The translations under genes and the position numbers were made by a program. A DNA stretch of 64,000 bases from Sympetrum striolatum (Eukaryota; Arthropoda; Insecta; Odonata; Libellulidae). Every line of letters begins with the position of its first letter. Within the stretch, counting starts at the first letter, position 1. The stretch lies in the NCBI GenBank assembly GCA_947579665.1, contig CANPUZ010000035.1, positions 310,001 to 374,000 on the forward strand, in the 5' to 3' direction. Under the pieces are notes generated by a model that worked only from the letters and a program-made list of their open reading frames with translations, did no database searches and was not told the DNA's origin. Below are positions 33,230-44,154 of the stretch, piece by piece.

Positions 33230-34500
33230 CGAATCACGATCAAATATTAACTTTCACAGATGAGAAAATTTGAGAACAACTTGAAAATTCTAGCAATAAA
33301 TTTAGGTTTTGGCCATATTCTCCTTAAACATCGAAATAAACCTATCACGTTTGGACTCATTAAGAGAATTTTCACCTTATCAATCCGAGTTCTAATATAT
33401 TGACTCCTATGCTGAGCACTCAACCCAAAGAGCATCGAAAACCCGGAAATAATCGGAAAAAGTTCTTTTCTTTGCTATAATTAGCTAAATTACTGATATA
33501 TACTTGTCAATATAGGAGACATGTTAGAGCTAACATCGAGATACGTCGGTCTTTTAATGAAATTTTCACTTTAATCGAGCGGTTGAGGCAAGAATCCTTG
33601 ACGACCAAAATTAGAACTTGAAACATTAATTTTTTTCTTGAAAAACAACATAATTTAGTCATGCATAGACTCATTTAGAAGGCAAACACACATATTTCCG
33701 GATTCTCTCCAGCGTAAGGGGAGTACTTTTCTCAATAATCGAGATTCAACATGAACTCAATTTGGAGCGTTAGTCGAGAAATTTCGGTATAACAAACTGA
33801 TTTTAGCTTTCACGTACTCGAAAACGAAATAATCGGAAACATTTCGCTTTCTTGGCCATATTTTATTTCGAAATCCAGGAAACTCGGTCAAGATGAGATT
33901 CATTTTGAAGCTTCAGACGAGATCTATAGAAAAAGTGAAAATATATTTACTTTGGTGGATCTGAAAACACCAAAAAACGTCAACAACTGGAAAGGTATCG
34001 GAAAAATATCCTTTTTCCCATTTTACTCACAAATCGACATTAAATATTCATATTAAGACTCATTTGTAAGCCTTTGACGAGAGTTTTATTCGAAAAAGTA
34101 ACAGATTTTAACTTATTCGGAGCAGAGAACCTTAAGAAACATCGAAAGCCCGAAGATAACCTTACAAATTTCATTTTTTGGATGTATATATATCAATTAC
34201 AAATCGAGCAGAACTAATCTGAGTTCAAAGGCTTTCGACGACATACCTCCAAAAAATATTAGGTATAACTTTCCCGGAGATCCCAATAAAGCGAAGAAAA
34301 CCCAAATATTTGTTTTTATGTAATTTTTTCTTAAAAATAGAGAAAGGCTAGTTCAGTATGATCTGAATTGGAATTTTTGACGAAGTTAATCCGAATTAGG
34401 AACAGATTATAACTTTTGCGAAGCAAAAACCCTAAAAAAGTCGCAAACCCAAAGACGATTAGAATATTTTCTTAAAATTCGAGATGAAATATTCAAATCT
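33230..34500. repeat. Very degenerate tandem repeat, about 150 bp period
   Basis: A consensus such as gactcattt(t)gaagcctttgacga...aaaa.aacagattttaact...catcgaaaacccgaaaataatc recurs. The first half recurs near 33745, 33893, 34053, 34216 and 34360, and the second near 33434, 33820, 33971, 34140, 34293 and 34440, giving intervals of about 144-169 bp. No monomer is close to another. It carries no ORF and ends abruptly at the gypsy fragment. Confidence 0.6.
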
Positions 34501-35321
34501 AGAATGTGGGCCTCGTCCATTGTAATCGTTCCCAAAACATCAACAGACGGACCCCGAAATACCGTTTTTGCGTTGATTTTCGGGAATTAAATGCCATTAG
34601 CACATCCGATGTGTACCCGATACCACAAATAAGAGCCACGTTGGACAATTTGGGGCGATGTAAAATTTCACCACTTAGACATGACGAGCGGGTATCGTCA
34701 GACACCCATGGGCCCCGAATCCCCACCAAAAACTGCATTTAACGTAGAGTGGGCATTACTAGTATACCCGCATGCCATTTGGTTTGAAAAATGCACCGGC
34801 GAGTTTTCAACTATTAATGGATCTAGAGGGGGTTAACACCAACCCAATGCATGGTTTACATCGATGACGTCATTCTCTTCAGCGAAACCTTGAAGGGGCA
34901 CGGAGAGAGATTGCGCCGAGTTTTCGAAAAATTAAGAGAGGCAAATTTGTCTTAGACAAATGTCATTTTCTTCAGTCTGAAGTAAAATATTTGGGTCATC
35001 GAGTAAGTCGCGATGGATTTCACCCTGATGAGGAGAAGGTTGGGGCTGCGAGGGATTTTCCGACACTCACCACGACGAAAGAATTGCAGTCCTTTTTACG
35101 GCTCGCCAAAGAATTCATAGAGATTCGTTAAGGGATATGCTGAAATCGCACGCCCACTGACGCGTCTCCGTAACAAAGGCACTGTTTAGACCCCAGATTG
35201 CGTCGCCGCAATGGAGAGACTAAAAAACGCCTTAATTAGTACTTCACTTCACAAAGCCGTTTATAATATCCACAGACGCGATTAATTTTGCAGTGGGAGC
35301 AGTGCTATCACAAATAGTGGA
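34501..35321 (+). pseudogene. Ty3/gypsy pol: reverse transcriptase and RNase H start
   Basis: The fragment opens inside the RT with the KYRFCVDFRELNAI motif (about 34558-34600). It continues with LDMTSGYRQ-type sequence and has the active-site box VYIDDVILFS at about 34852-34882. The connection segment KYLGHRVSRDGFHPDEEK and the start of RNase H (TDAINFAVGAVLSQ) follow, up to about 35318. Several frames are needed, with stops and deletions. Gag, protease and the 5' LTR are missing. The end of RNase H is replaced by the LINE pair at 35322-35741. Old and inactive. Confidence 0.9.
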
Positions 35322-35741
35322 TTTTAGATATGTAACCCATGAGCCGCCAGAGGCGTATGGCAGGGGGTGTAATACACCACCATTATTCATTCATCCCTAT
35401 TAGCATCTCTAATAGCCTGGGGAAAAAATGACCAAAAGTAAGTATCCGTCATTGCGATTACTTCCCTATAACGCTTCGTCGATGCCTCTCGGAGATCGCG
35501 TTCGCTCCTTACTGGCACTAACATTTTACTTACTTCGTCTATAAATTCTAAACGAATGAACTTTTCAAAAGTTTCCGACGATATTCAGATCTTCTCATTT
35601 GTAGTGACAGATAATTACTTTTGGTCGTTTTTTCCTCAGGCTATTAGAGATGCAAATAGGGATGAATGAATAATGGTGGTGTATTAAACCTCCTGCCATA
35701 CGCCTCTGGCGTCTCGCGGGGTATACATCTAAAAATCTAAA
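35322..35741. mobile_element. Palindromic pair of LINE 3' tails inside gypsy
   Basis: 35322-35606 is a minus-oriented copy of the 3' tail of the LINE at 8967-9254. 35607-35741 is a plus-oriented copy of the last ~130 bp of the same tail. Both begin at the outer edges with the (ATCTAAA)-type terminus, so their 5' sides meet in the middle. The outer ~130 bp form an inverted repeat around a spacer of about 150 bp. Part of the host gypsy RNase H is deleted at the insertion. Confidence 0.8.
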
Positions 35742-36261
35742 CACAGACGCACTAAGTAATAAGGATCGAGGTGTAATTATAGTGAAGGATATAGACTTTA
35801 AGATAGCGCAAGAAAGCGATGCTGAATGTATAATCTGGCAGAAGAATAGAAATTTCAAGGTAATAGACGGTATTCATCACAGAAAGACTAAAGAAGGGGT
35901 CAGAGTGGTGCTTCCACCGGAATGTAAGGAGGAAGTCCTTAGACAATGCCTTGACCACGTTCTATCGGAACATCTTGGTACTAAAACGACGACAGATTGG
36001 TGGCAAGGACTTAAAAAAGATAGCGAAAGATACGTGAAGAATCGTGTATCATGCGAAGGCCATACGGACGAAGGGAGGCACCCCTACAAGCACTTCCCGT
36101 TCGACTTCATCGCCTTAGATGTTGTGGGTCCTCTTCCGAGAACACCAAACAGGAATAAATGCATAGTGACTTTCATCGATCACCGCTATGATTCCACTTC
36201 AGACCGCAGCATTTATTCGGCGTTGGGTGCTGAAGTTTGGAGTTCCGGAACGGATTATAAC
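35742..36261 (+). pseudogene. Ty3/gypsy integrase, N-terminal and first catalytic part
   Basis: Starts at the end of RNase H (TDALSNK at about 35744). The frame 35782-36264 holds an HHCC zinc-binding integrase domain (HVLSEHLG with a downstream CEGH-type pair) and the first catalytic Asp in ALDVVGPLP (Asp codon 36118-36120). The frame is interrupted at 36261 by the hAT element, at the sequence attataac. Confidence 0.88.
36254..36261. repeat. hAT target-site duplication, left
   Basis: ATTATAAC, identical to 38600-38607. Confidence 0.95.
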
Positions 36262-38599
36262 TAGAGATGGGAACCTCGAAAAAAATGAAACGTTTTAAAC
36301 GTAAGACTGATAAATTGTATAAAATCAACATTTTCAGGCGTAACTTTGTGGAAGTTTGGCTTCATGATAAAATTCAAATGAGTTAATAGCTTTGTAAAAA
36401 CAATCTATGATAAATTGTAGAAAATTTCGAAAATTGGCCCCATGTGGCTCACTAGTGACCACTAAGGTTCATGTTGCCGAACAGAAAATAGTGTTCATAG
36501 TTTTTTCTTGACACCATGTATTCACGTGTTGGAATTCATCAAATTCAGTGTTCCGCTTCAAGCTCTGAGTGGAAGACGTATCATTGCGTGGATTATTTGA
36601 GCGTGTGTATCATCGTTCGAACTTAGTTTTCAGATGTTCAAAAGAGCAAAAAAAGTTTTATCACTTAAAAAACCCTGCAGTAACTCGATTCTGATCCACA
36701 GCTATTGCTTGGGAATCATTAATTACTAACAAAAGTGTGCTACAACGGATAGCGATTGATGCGAATCCTAAGAATCCACCCCTGAGGCTTCGTCACGACA
36801 CAAAAAACGTGTTCTGTCCGAAAATTAACTTATGGATTTTTTTAAATAATCTACAAGACCTTCTAAAATCATTTAAAGCTCACATAATCGACATGGCAAC
36901 TGATGAGCCACAGCTTAGCAAAGTCTGCTGCATTTTCCTAGATCCCTTTGAAAGAGTAAAACATTTTTGTACGATCACAACTTAAATTACTGATGGTCGC
37001 AGTTTTAAAATAATAAATTGAATTAAAAAGAGAAGAGATTTGGCCGTGACGAAGGCCCATTTGCCAGCTATTTTTTTTACCCTTCAAGGAAAGGTTCGAG
37101 CTTGGAACCATCAAAAATTTCTGATGTTTTTAAATTTGTTGATATTCTCGCAAAATCAGATCCCACCTTCAGTGAAGAGAATATAGCTGAAATTCTTTCC
37201 GAGATGGCAACCAACGTGGCTGACGATGGTAAGTGGAAGACACCATACGTCATTTCAGTATCTAAAAACTTTCGCCTCTAATTTTTTGGAAGGGAATATG
37301 CTCCAAAACAAAAGTCTATTGAGTTGCCGTAAAGATTTTTCACTTCCACCAACATCCTCGGCGACGGAAAGAAGTTTTAGCAAGCACGGAAATATTCACA
37401 ACCTAAGAAGAAACCGCAGGACTAACGAAAGAGCTTTGAAACCTATTTTAATCAAGCACAACTTGAAATTACTGGAAACCGAAAGAGCTAAAATTTCAAG
37501 CGATAATCTCTCGAAAACTGGATGGAGAGGAAGTTGTTACACTTGCGGGTGTAGATGAGAACAATTCTTCACTCATTTCCAACGAGGAATCAGACCTAGA
37601 TGTGGAGGAATTTGAAGACACAGTTACAGAGTAATCCAATCCAAAACATATGGCCACTTTGGTTCCTTTTCTTTTGTATCGAGTTTTATGCATCTTTAGA
37701 GTTGTGCCCCTACAAACTATAATTTATTTGCAACTAATACAGACTATAATTTAACTACAAATAATATAATTATGGCTGTAGTTAATAAAGATGATATAGT
37801 CCATGATTAAAAAAATATGTAAAAATATATCCTTCTTATTTATAATTATCTACGAACTTTTTCACTAATTTATTTCAAGCATTCTAAGATACAAAACGGA
37901 ATTGTTAAAACAAAACATGAGTCATCACAATTGGATTGTAATGTCAAACAAAAATGTTGCTGCTGTTTGCTTTTAATTATACGGTTTTTAAGCCTAAATT
38001 AATCCCCTATACTATCAGATAAAAAACCACTATCGATATACTGAAAAGATATAAACATTTTTCGAAGATGTTTCTGCTATTCGAGGTAAGTCGTATTAGT
38101 ATTATAAATAATTTATTTATTATTTATATTAACTCTGCCCTTTCCGTGCGAAAACTGGAGGATTCCTCAGCATTTATATCCAATTGAATATTTTCCTTTA
38201 AAATTCAGAACCTGTTAAAGGTGGCTGAAATAATTTCATATCTAATACTAATTATTATACTTATCATAACTATTATATGCTTAATCAATTTGGTTCCTTT
38301 ATTGGCTCTTTAATATGACAAGTAAGAAAGATTTACGTATTTGAGATCATCGAGTATTCAAATGTGATTTTCAGCGCATCATTGTGCATAATTTTGTAAT
38401 AAACTTACGTCATAAATTTCAATTTTTTGTTGAATAACTATTACTTGGAACAGATAATGAATCAGTTTATATTGTCCATGAGAAGTATACACATAAATGT
38501 CTAATTTCAATCCTAATATGGGAATAAAATGTAAAAAAACGTTTTTTATTCAACGTTTTAAAACGTTCTAATGAAAAAAACGTTTTTTTCCCATCACTA
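36262..38599 (+). mobile_element. hAT transposon, decayed, with TIRs and 8-bp TSD
   Basis: The element is 2338 bp. Its terminal inverted repeats are TAGAGATGGGAA on the left and TAGTGATGGGAA on the right (reverse complement), and a perfect 8-bp duplication ATTATAAC flanks it. Both are hallmarks of the hAT superfamily. Subterminal AACGTTTTA motifs recur near both ends (about 36289 and 38559-38570). The internal transposase is broken into several frames (see separate entry). It sits in the integrase of the gypsy element, so it inserted later. Confidence 0.93.
36660..37625 (+). pseudogene. hAT transposase remnant
   Basis: Part of the hAT transposase is readable in fragments. A TRF-STAIAWESLI-like segment occurs near 36680-36720, and a 36737-36985 frame includes FLDPFERVKHF. 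The C-terminal hATC dimerisation domain is clear at 37340-37480 (PPTSSATERSFSKHGNIHNL followed by RRNR). The BED finger and the catalytic region upstream were not recognised. Frameshifts and stops separate the pieces, so no active transposase is made. Confidence 0.85.
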
Positions 38600-38607
38600 A
38601 TTATAAC
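38600..38607. repeat. hAT target-site duplication, right
   Basis: ATTATAAC, identical to 36254-36261. In the gypsy frame it encodes the start of the IITDQGANF motif. Confidence 0.95.
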
Positions 38608-39780
38608 GGATCAGGGAGCCAACTTCATGGGCAATCGTTTTGTAGAAATGTGTATGCTGTTGAATGTTGAGAAATTAAGGACGTCAGCCTACCATCCTGA
38701 AGGAAATGTCAGAGTTGAGAGGGTCCACAGAACCATAATGAATATCATAAGCCATTACGTAAACCATGAACAAAACAACTGAGACGAGTGGCTACCACAT
38801 GAGTGCCTATAACACCAACTGCCACACGAGCATTAAACATACGCCGCATGAGGTCATTATCGGGAATACGATGAGGTCACCATTCTAAAGCTTCGAAAGA
38901 CGCGGGAAGGACAAACAGCACATACCAGAGCAAAAGGGAAAATTAAGGATCATTTGGAATAAGTGCCGAAAGAAAAGCAAACAGGCTCGGGAAAAACAGA
39001 CGCGCCATTATGACCAAGACGCAACGGAGACTGAGTTCAAGAAGGGAGATTTCGTGTACTTAAGTGATCCGTGTGTTAAAGTCGGGAAAGTAAATAAATC
39101 CCATCGCCCGTGGAAGGGTGCGTATGAGGTTTTGGAAGTTATTTCTCCCTTAGCGTACGGTTTAAACTTCCGTTTAGGACATCATATGTAATAAAACCTC
39201 ACGCGGGAGGGACTCCGCCAATTTCAACGTAGGACGACGGAGGCCACGAAAAGACGCAACGAGAGTGCCCGTGGAAGATTTCGCTGAATTGCCTTCCTCA
39301 CCGCTCTCCTCAAGGCGCCCGCTTGTCAGCATCACAGTCGCACCACTCCTCCAGCAACACGTCGGAACAGCTGACTCCAGTGAAGGACTCTTCGATAAGC
39401 AGCCCATATCGCTGGCAAGAGAGAGACAGCACAACTGGAGGCCGCATTCCATCGAAGGACGTTCGCAGCCCTTTTGCGATCCCGCAACTGACGGAGGAAG
39501 AGGCCAACGTTGTGGATGAGACGAAAAGTAAGTCAGGCGCCCACAGAGGCGGCGAGACGGAGGCGCGACGACCCCTACAAATACAACATTGGTTACTAAG
39601 TAGAGCGACGCCAAAAGACGAGACGCGAAGAAAGCGCGGCGAGGAGGCTCTTCGCTTCCGCCGTCTCTTTGCCTCCCGATTAGAACGTGTTCTAATTTCG
39701 TCTCGTGCGCTCCTCTTTCTGTACTGCGTTCTAATTTGCATAACAGGCCAGGATTTCAACTTAGCAAATTAATAGAATGA
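38600..39780 (+). pseudogene. Ty3/gypsy integrase C-terminal part and downstream region
   Basis: The integrase resumes with the second catalytic Asp in ITDQGANF (Asp codon 38609-38611) and the catalytic Glu in the YHPEGNVRVERVH stretch (Glu codon about 38717-38719). A C-terminal segment with KKGDFVYLSD follows near 39040 and a PWKGAYEVLE-like chromodomain-adjacent motif near 39110. Stops occur at about 38780 and beyond. The 39323-39772 frame is rich in Ser, Arg and Thr and ends in a hydrophobic segment. It may be the end of pol or the start of a third ORF, and this is unresolved. No LTR was identified. Confidence 0.82.
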
Positions 39781-40371
39781 GCTTAAATAATCATAGCGTC
39801 TAATCATGTGTGATGGTCATGATTTTAATAAAATTTTGGGCAACTCCTTGGACAAGATCAGGGCTTATATGACCGCAGCTCGCTGGATTATCACCGTAAA
39901 AGAATTCAAGAACAAGGTTAAAAGTACGAAATCGTTAAAAATGCTTGATATCAGATTACCAAACCACTTTGATTTTACAGCATATACATGCGCTTATTCT
40001 AGTTTTATGCTTTTTGTGTTTGTAATGCAGAGCTATCATCCATAGATTACTACAAAAAGTACTCGCACAATAATAATTTATTTAGGATAGATAAAACTCC
40101 CCAATTGTGTATGCTATAATGAATGAAATACATCGCCAAAGAAATTAAGTGGAGCTAACAGGTAAACATATAAACGTTAAAATGATATGCATTAATAAAA
40201 CAAATATTTCATGAGCTTTCTTTCTAATTTTTATAACTATATCGAATAAATATTGCTAACCCAAAATTATGGCTTAAAGAAGTCAAATCGAAAAAAGATA
40301 GCAAATAATAATACATATGAACGATGATTTATTGCACAAAACTAATTATAATTATAATAATATATTATTTT
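39781..40371. other. No supported feature
   Basis: AT-rich sequence with one unsupported ORF (39806-40045 plus). The missing 3' LTR of the gypsy element would be expected here, but no matching repeat was seen in the window. Confidence 0.45.
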
Positions 40372-40948
40372 TTAACACTTCATCAGTCGCGCTGCTGTAT
40401 TCTGTATATCACAGACGGTTTTTCGGGTCCCGTTTCTACCTGGGTGGTCCCTTGTACCTCATACCCCGGTCTATTCTTTAACGCACTTACCATTAACTTT
40501 TAAAGTCGTGAAATGCTTCTTTTAAGTCTTAAACTGCGAAAGCGAGTAAATCTGTGAAGTGACGACTGTTGTAACACATACAACGCGCGACCGCTTGGGT
40601 AAGTTTTTCGTTGGTGAACTCTATTTTTGCTTATTATTACGTTTACACTGAGTTTTTCACTTATTTCGTCTTAAACTTTATTAGACGCATTGCAATTTCG
40701 GAACTAATAGACCGATAACTTTTTAGGTACCTACTCTCTGAACGTATGTAAATACATAAAGGTGAATAATAATATTTTTACTATAAGTTGTTTAGTTCTT
40801 AAATTATGTTATTACCTTAAGTTTAGCACTCAGATATAATAATTAGTTCAATTAATTTTACAATTTTGGCTGAAAAACGATCTGCTGTATGGAATACAAC
40901 GCGCGACTGCTCGTGTTATGAAAATAGGCGCGACTGATGAAAGGTTAA
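40372..40948. mobile_element. piggyBac-like MITE
   Basis: TTAA at 40372-40375 and at 40945-40948 bound a 577-bp sequence with inverted ends. The left end reads CACTTCATCAGTCGCGC and the right end (reverse complement) reads CCTTTCATCAGTCGCGCC. TTAA target sites with C(C/A)YTT-type ends are typical of piggyBac. Subterminal CGCGACTG/CAACGCGCGAC motifs recur inside (about 40577, 40896, 40927). There is no transposase ORF. Confidence 0.72.
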
Positions 40949-41244
40949 TCCCATTCATGAAAACAGAAAAAATATATTTTGTCGTCAATCGCTTAACCGT
41001 TTATCAAAGGTCCGATCGGATGGTTGCTCGCTGTAACTTACGAGTACAATAGCATAGAACAAGAAATCGATAAGATAAGCAGGAAAGATTTATTTAACGT
41101 TTATATTACATTGAATCTAGAAAGACTAAATTATACCGAAAATAAACTTTGCATTAGAGTTATTTTTTAATTTGACTGATGTTTTGATTTAAAGAACTAA
41201 ATTTCCACCGTATTCAGTAAATAAAACAGAATACTACACTCCCG

Positions 41245-41860
41245 TATATATTTATTTACTTTATTTACAATTTACAGCTGCAAATAGGCTGTTGCCAGGT
41301 GGCAGTCTTAAAATGTTTAAGATGATACTATGCAAGTTAATCATAACATAATATAATAAAACAATATTTACATATAAAAATAACGATATTGTAATAAGTA
41401 TTTTGTTTATTCTGGATTTTTCAAGGTTCATGACAGGCCTTCTCGGCTACCGTAGCGGTCACGGCGTAAAACCCCACCGTACATCACCCTGTCAAGCAAT
41501 CCCCTACTTCATCCAGAATATCGTCAATAAAATTAAATATAGAATAGTCCCCAATACATGAATATCTTACAAAATTTGAAGACATTTCTTTTTAAAGGAT
41601 TTAACACTCACAGGTAAGGGCTTGAAGAGGGATCCAGGTAACGCATTCCATTCAGAGATACCTGTGTTTAGAAAAGAATACTTTGCTATATCTGTTCTTT
41701 GCGGCCTAGTTTTAATTTTTAGCTCGTGGCTATTTTTCCCAAGGAAGTCCGGTTTCTTGATTGAATTCTGGAAACCTTCCCACCCATCTTTACTTGCAAC
41801 TATACTATAAATGCAACCTACTTCGTTTAAGGTCTTTTGTTTTAATAACATTGTGATTCT
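41245..41860 (-). pseudogene. LINE 3' end (same family as 21236-22912), 5'-truncated
   Basis: The minus-strand frame 41851-41567 encodes the C-terminal tail, with PQRTDIAKYSFLN and ISEWNALPGSL, comparable to the tail of the 21-kb LINE. A 3' UTR of about 300 bp follows. Its CTGCCACC...TTGCAG..GTAA sequence matches the UTR end of the 21-kb copy, and it finishes in an (AAATAAAGTAAAT)-like tail. Only the last 94 codons remain. Confidence 0.8.
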
Positions 41861-43380
41861 ATAAAAAGTGAATTACTGGAACGTGAGAACTTCCGTATTT
41901 ATCGTTAGTTTCCTTAGAAATCAAATCCTGGCATTTGCGATGCACAGATAAATTTAAAGCACGGTAGAAAATTAGTTTCCACAAAGTCTCTGTTCAAATA
42001 TACTGAAGCAATAATAATTTTCATAAGAAAATATGGAAAGAAGGTGAGAAATATGATAAGTAACTTAATATATCTACAGTAAAAAATAGTAATTCGTTTC
42101 AAAAGTGCGGCATGAAGTACCTCGCATAGAGCAATTGATAGTATTTTCTTACCTCTCTAGATTTCCTCATATTATGCTTTTAAATAACAAATCTCAGCAC
42201 TCGTTACAAAACTTTATTATGAGCGAAAACATTACGACATATCTGATGACCCCTGGTGACGAAAAAATAACAATTTGCCAAGTAATTGTTCAACCTCACT
42301 GTATCCATTTTCACTCACTACACCTCTTAACGTGTACATTCTTTTACCTAACTCTCTCCTTTAACTGAGTGGAATAAGTATAAATTGAAAATAACTGATT
42401 TTAGAAATAAGCACTACAGTCACAATTCCACAATATTTCTTTAGAGAAACTGCGCGACACCCGAATTATTTTCCGCAGCACTTTCCGAAACGACCAAAAT
42501 CATTGTATGTTGAGCAAGTATAACTGGAATTAGAATTTCTTAGTGATCACTGAACACGTATTTGCACTATGCCAATATAGGTAAGTCCTCTGAAAGAAAC
42601 GTTTTCGATGTGAACAACTCGATTGCACAGGAAGAACTGGAAATGAAGGCCAAAAACATGACTACACGCATAGCATTTCTATATTTCTTGTTTGCGAAAT
42701 CCACCTTCCAAGTCACCGCTTATACCCATAGGGATAGAATATCCACCAGAAAAGCAGGCTGAAACATTCGGTCTAATTGCGCAATGGAATATTATTATCG
42801 GTGGTCAGGCCCCTCAAACTACTGAAGGGGAAAGAGAGCTCAAACGACCCATCCCTTTTCGATACAAACTATTTAATGATGTATAATTAAGATGGTCAAA
42901 TCTTTATATTGATTGCGCTTCGAATTCTTAGCGGTATTAATTGTTGCAGAAGTCTTTCGGTTTCACTAATTAAATTACACTGACGCGTGATGCGGTTTAC
43001 ACCGTCTTAAATTATGCCTTTGCATTTTATGTAGCAATGGAAAGTCACGCATTTAATTTTCTGTCTCAGCAGAGACTGGATTATCCTGAGTTACGATACA
43101 ATAGATATAATATTTGAGCCGCAGAAGTTGCACTGGAGTTCACTTGCACGAAAATTAAATTATACTTTTGCTCTATGAGGTAAGAAACATCATAACTAAA
43201 ATGTTTATTTTCTGGGAGAAGAAAACACAAGAACATACACTCTCACTTAAAAAATATTGAAAATTAAAATTGATGATTCCTTCTGCAATAAAAAATATTC
43301 AAGTGAAAATACATTTCTTTCAATCAATTCTACACAGAGATGAAAATGAAGATATAATATTGACTTTGTACAAGAAGCGA
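41861..43380. other. Transposon-poor stretch, possible upstream part of a gene
   Basis: Several short plus-strand frames look moderately coding-like (for example 42562-42762 and 42692-42886, the latter with PIGIEYPPEKQAETFGLIAQ). A strong donor (ATAG|GTAAGT) occurs at 42580/42581. None could be linked into an exon with confidence. No repeats were recognised. Confidence 0.35.
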
Positions 43381-43389
43381 AAAATAGTG

Positions 43390-43445
43390 TCTTGGCTTGG
43401 GCTCGAACGGAGATCCTCACTGAGGCAACCGAAACACAAATCGAT
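43390..43445 (-). repeat. Possible SINE remnant
   Basis: The minus strand reads CGTTCGAGCCC (B-box-like) after GAGGATCTC, as in a decayed tRNA-derived SINE head. No A box is clear. Confidence 0.3.
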
Positions 43446-43956
43446 ATTTAGAGTTTTCCCCTCCAGATATAATATTTCCGCTTAAATGTGGAACAGAATA
43501 GCCGATATTTCAATAGTCTTACTAGCAGTATTTGTGAAAGAGTATACTTTTTATACTCGAATATAAGCCGAACTCATTATAAGCCGAGGTACCTAATTTT
43601 ATTCCAAAAAACTGGGAAAAGTAACCGAGTCGAATAAAAGCCTAGGGTGGGAAATGCAGCAGGTACTGGTACACAATGAAAAGAATTAGCTATGAAATTA
43701 CAGTAATTGAGGCATCGGTCGTTTAGTAAGAGAAAATTGACAATGAGTTGTTAAATGAGCAAGCGCGGAATTTCCCAGCCAATTTACGACAAAGACGCTT
43801 CTTTGCCACGGGAGAACTGATAAGGGGAGCCCTCCCTCGAGTTTAAGAAGAGGGGCCTTGTACTCAGCATAAAAAGTGTGCAGAAAAACTCGGCTTTTGC
43901 ATGAGTATATAATTGTATCCACAGTTAAATTTATCTACATGTATATATAACCATAG

Positions 43957-44154
43957 GGCATTAAATACGTTTTTGTGCGATGCAAGTTTATCGCTCTTAA
44001 GGTATTCGATTCAAAATGAATTTGTTGCTGAAGTAGATATTTTTGATACTAATGCTCAAAGTAAAAATTGGAAATGTCTTAACGTACGAAAATGGAACCA
44101 AGGAATTTTTTTCAAACCATTCGGTGGACTTGATTCAACTGTCGAAGAAGTTTC
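43957..44154 (+). CDS. Candidate internal exon of unrecognised host gene
   Basis: The plus-strand frame reads FVAEVDIFDTNAQSKNWKCL onward and ends DSTVEEV just before a strong donor (TTTC|GTAAGT, exon end 44154), leaving phase 2. The acceptor is less certain: AG at 43955-43956 (ccatag|GGC) is used here, but AGs at 43985-43986 and 44000-44001 also fit, and all three give phase 2. The amino acid composition and AT-ending codons look like a real insect-type exon. The downstream exon at 48978 begins in the matching phase. No domain was recognised. Confidence 0.4.

Noticed and set aside
39323..39772. A separate host gene downstream of gypsy
   Set aside because: It overlaps an antisense ORF of equal length, follows the gypsy integrase directly, and looks like the element's own 3' region.
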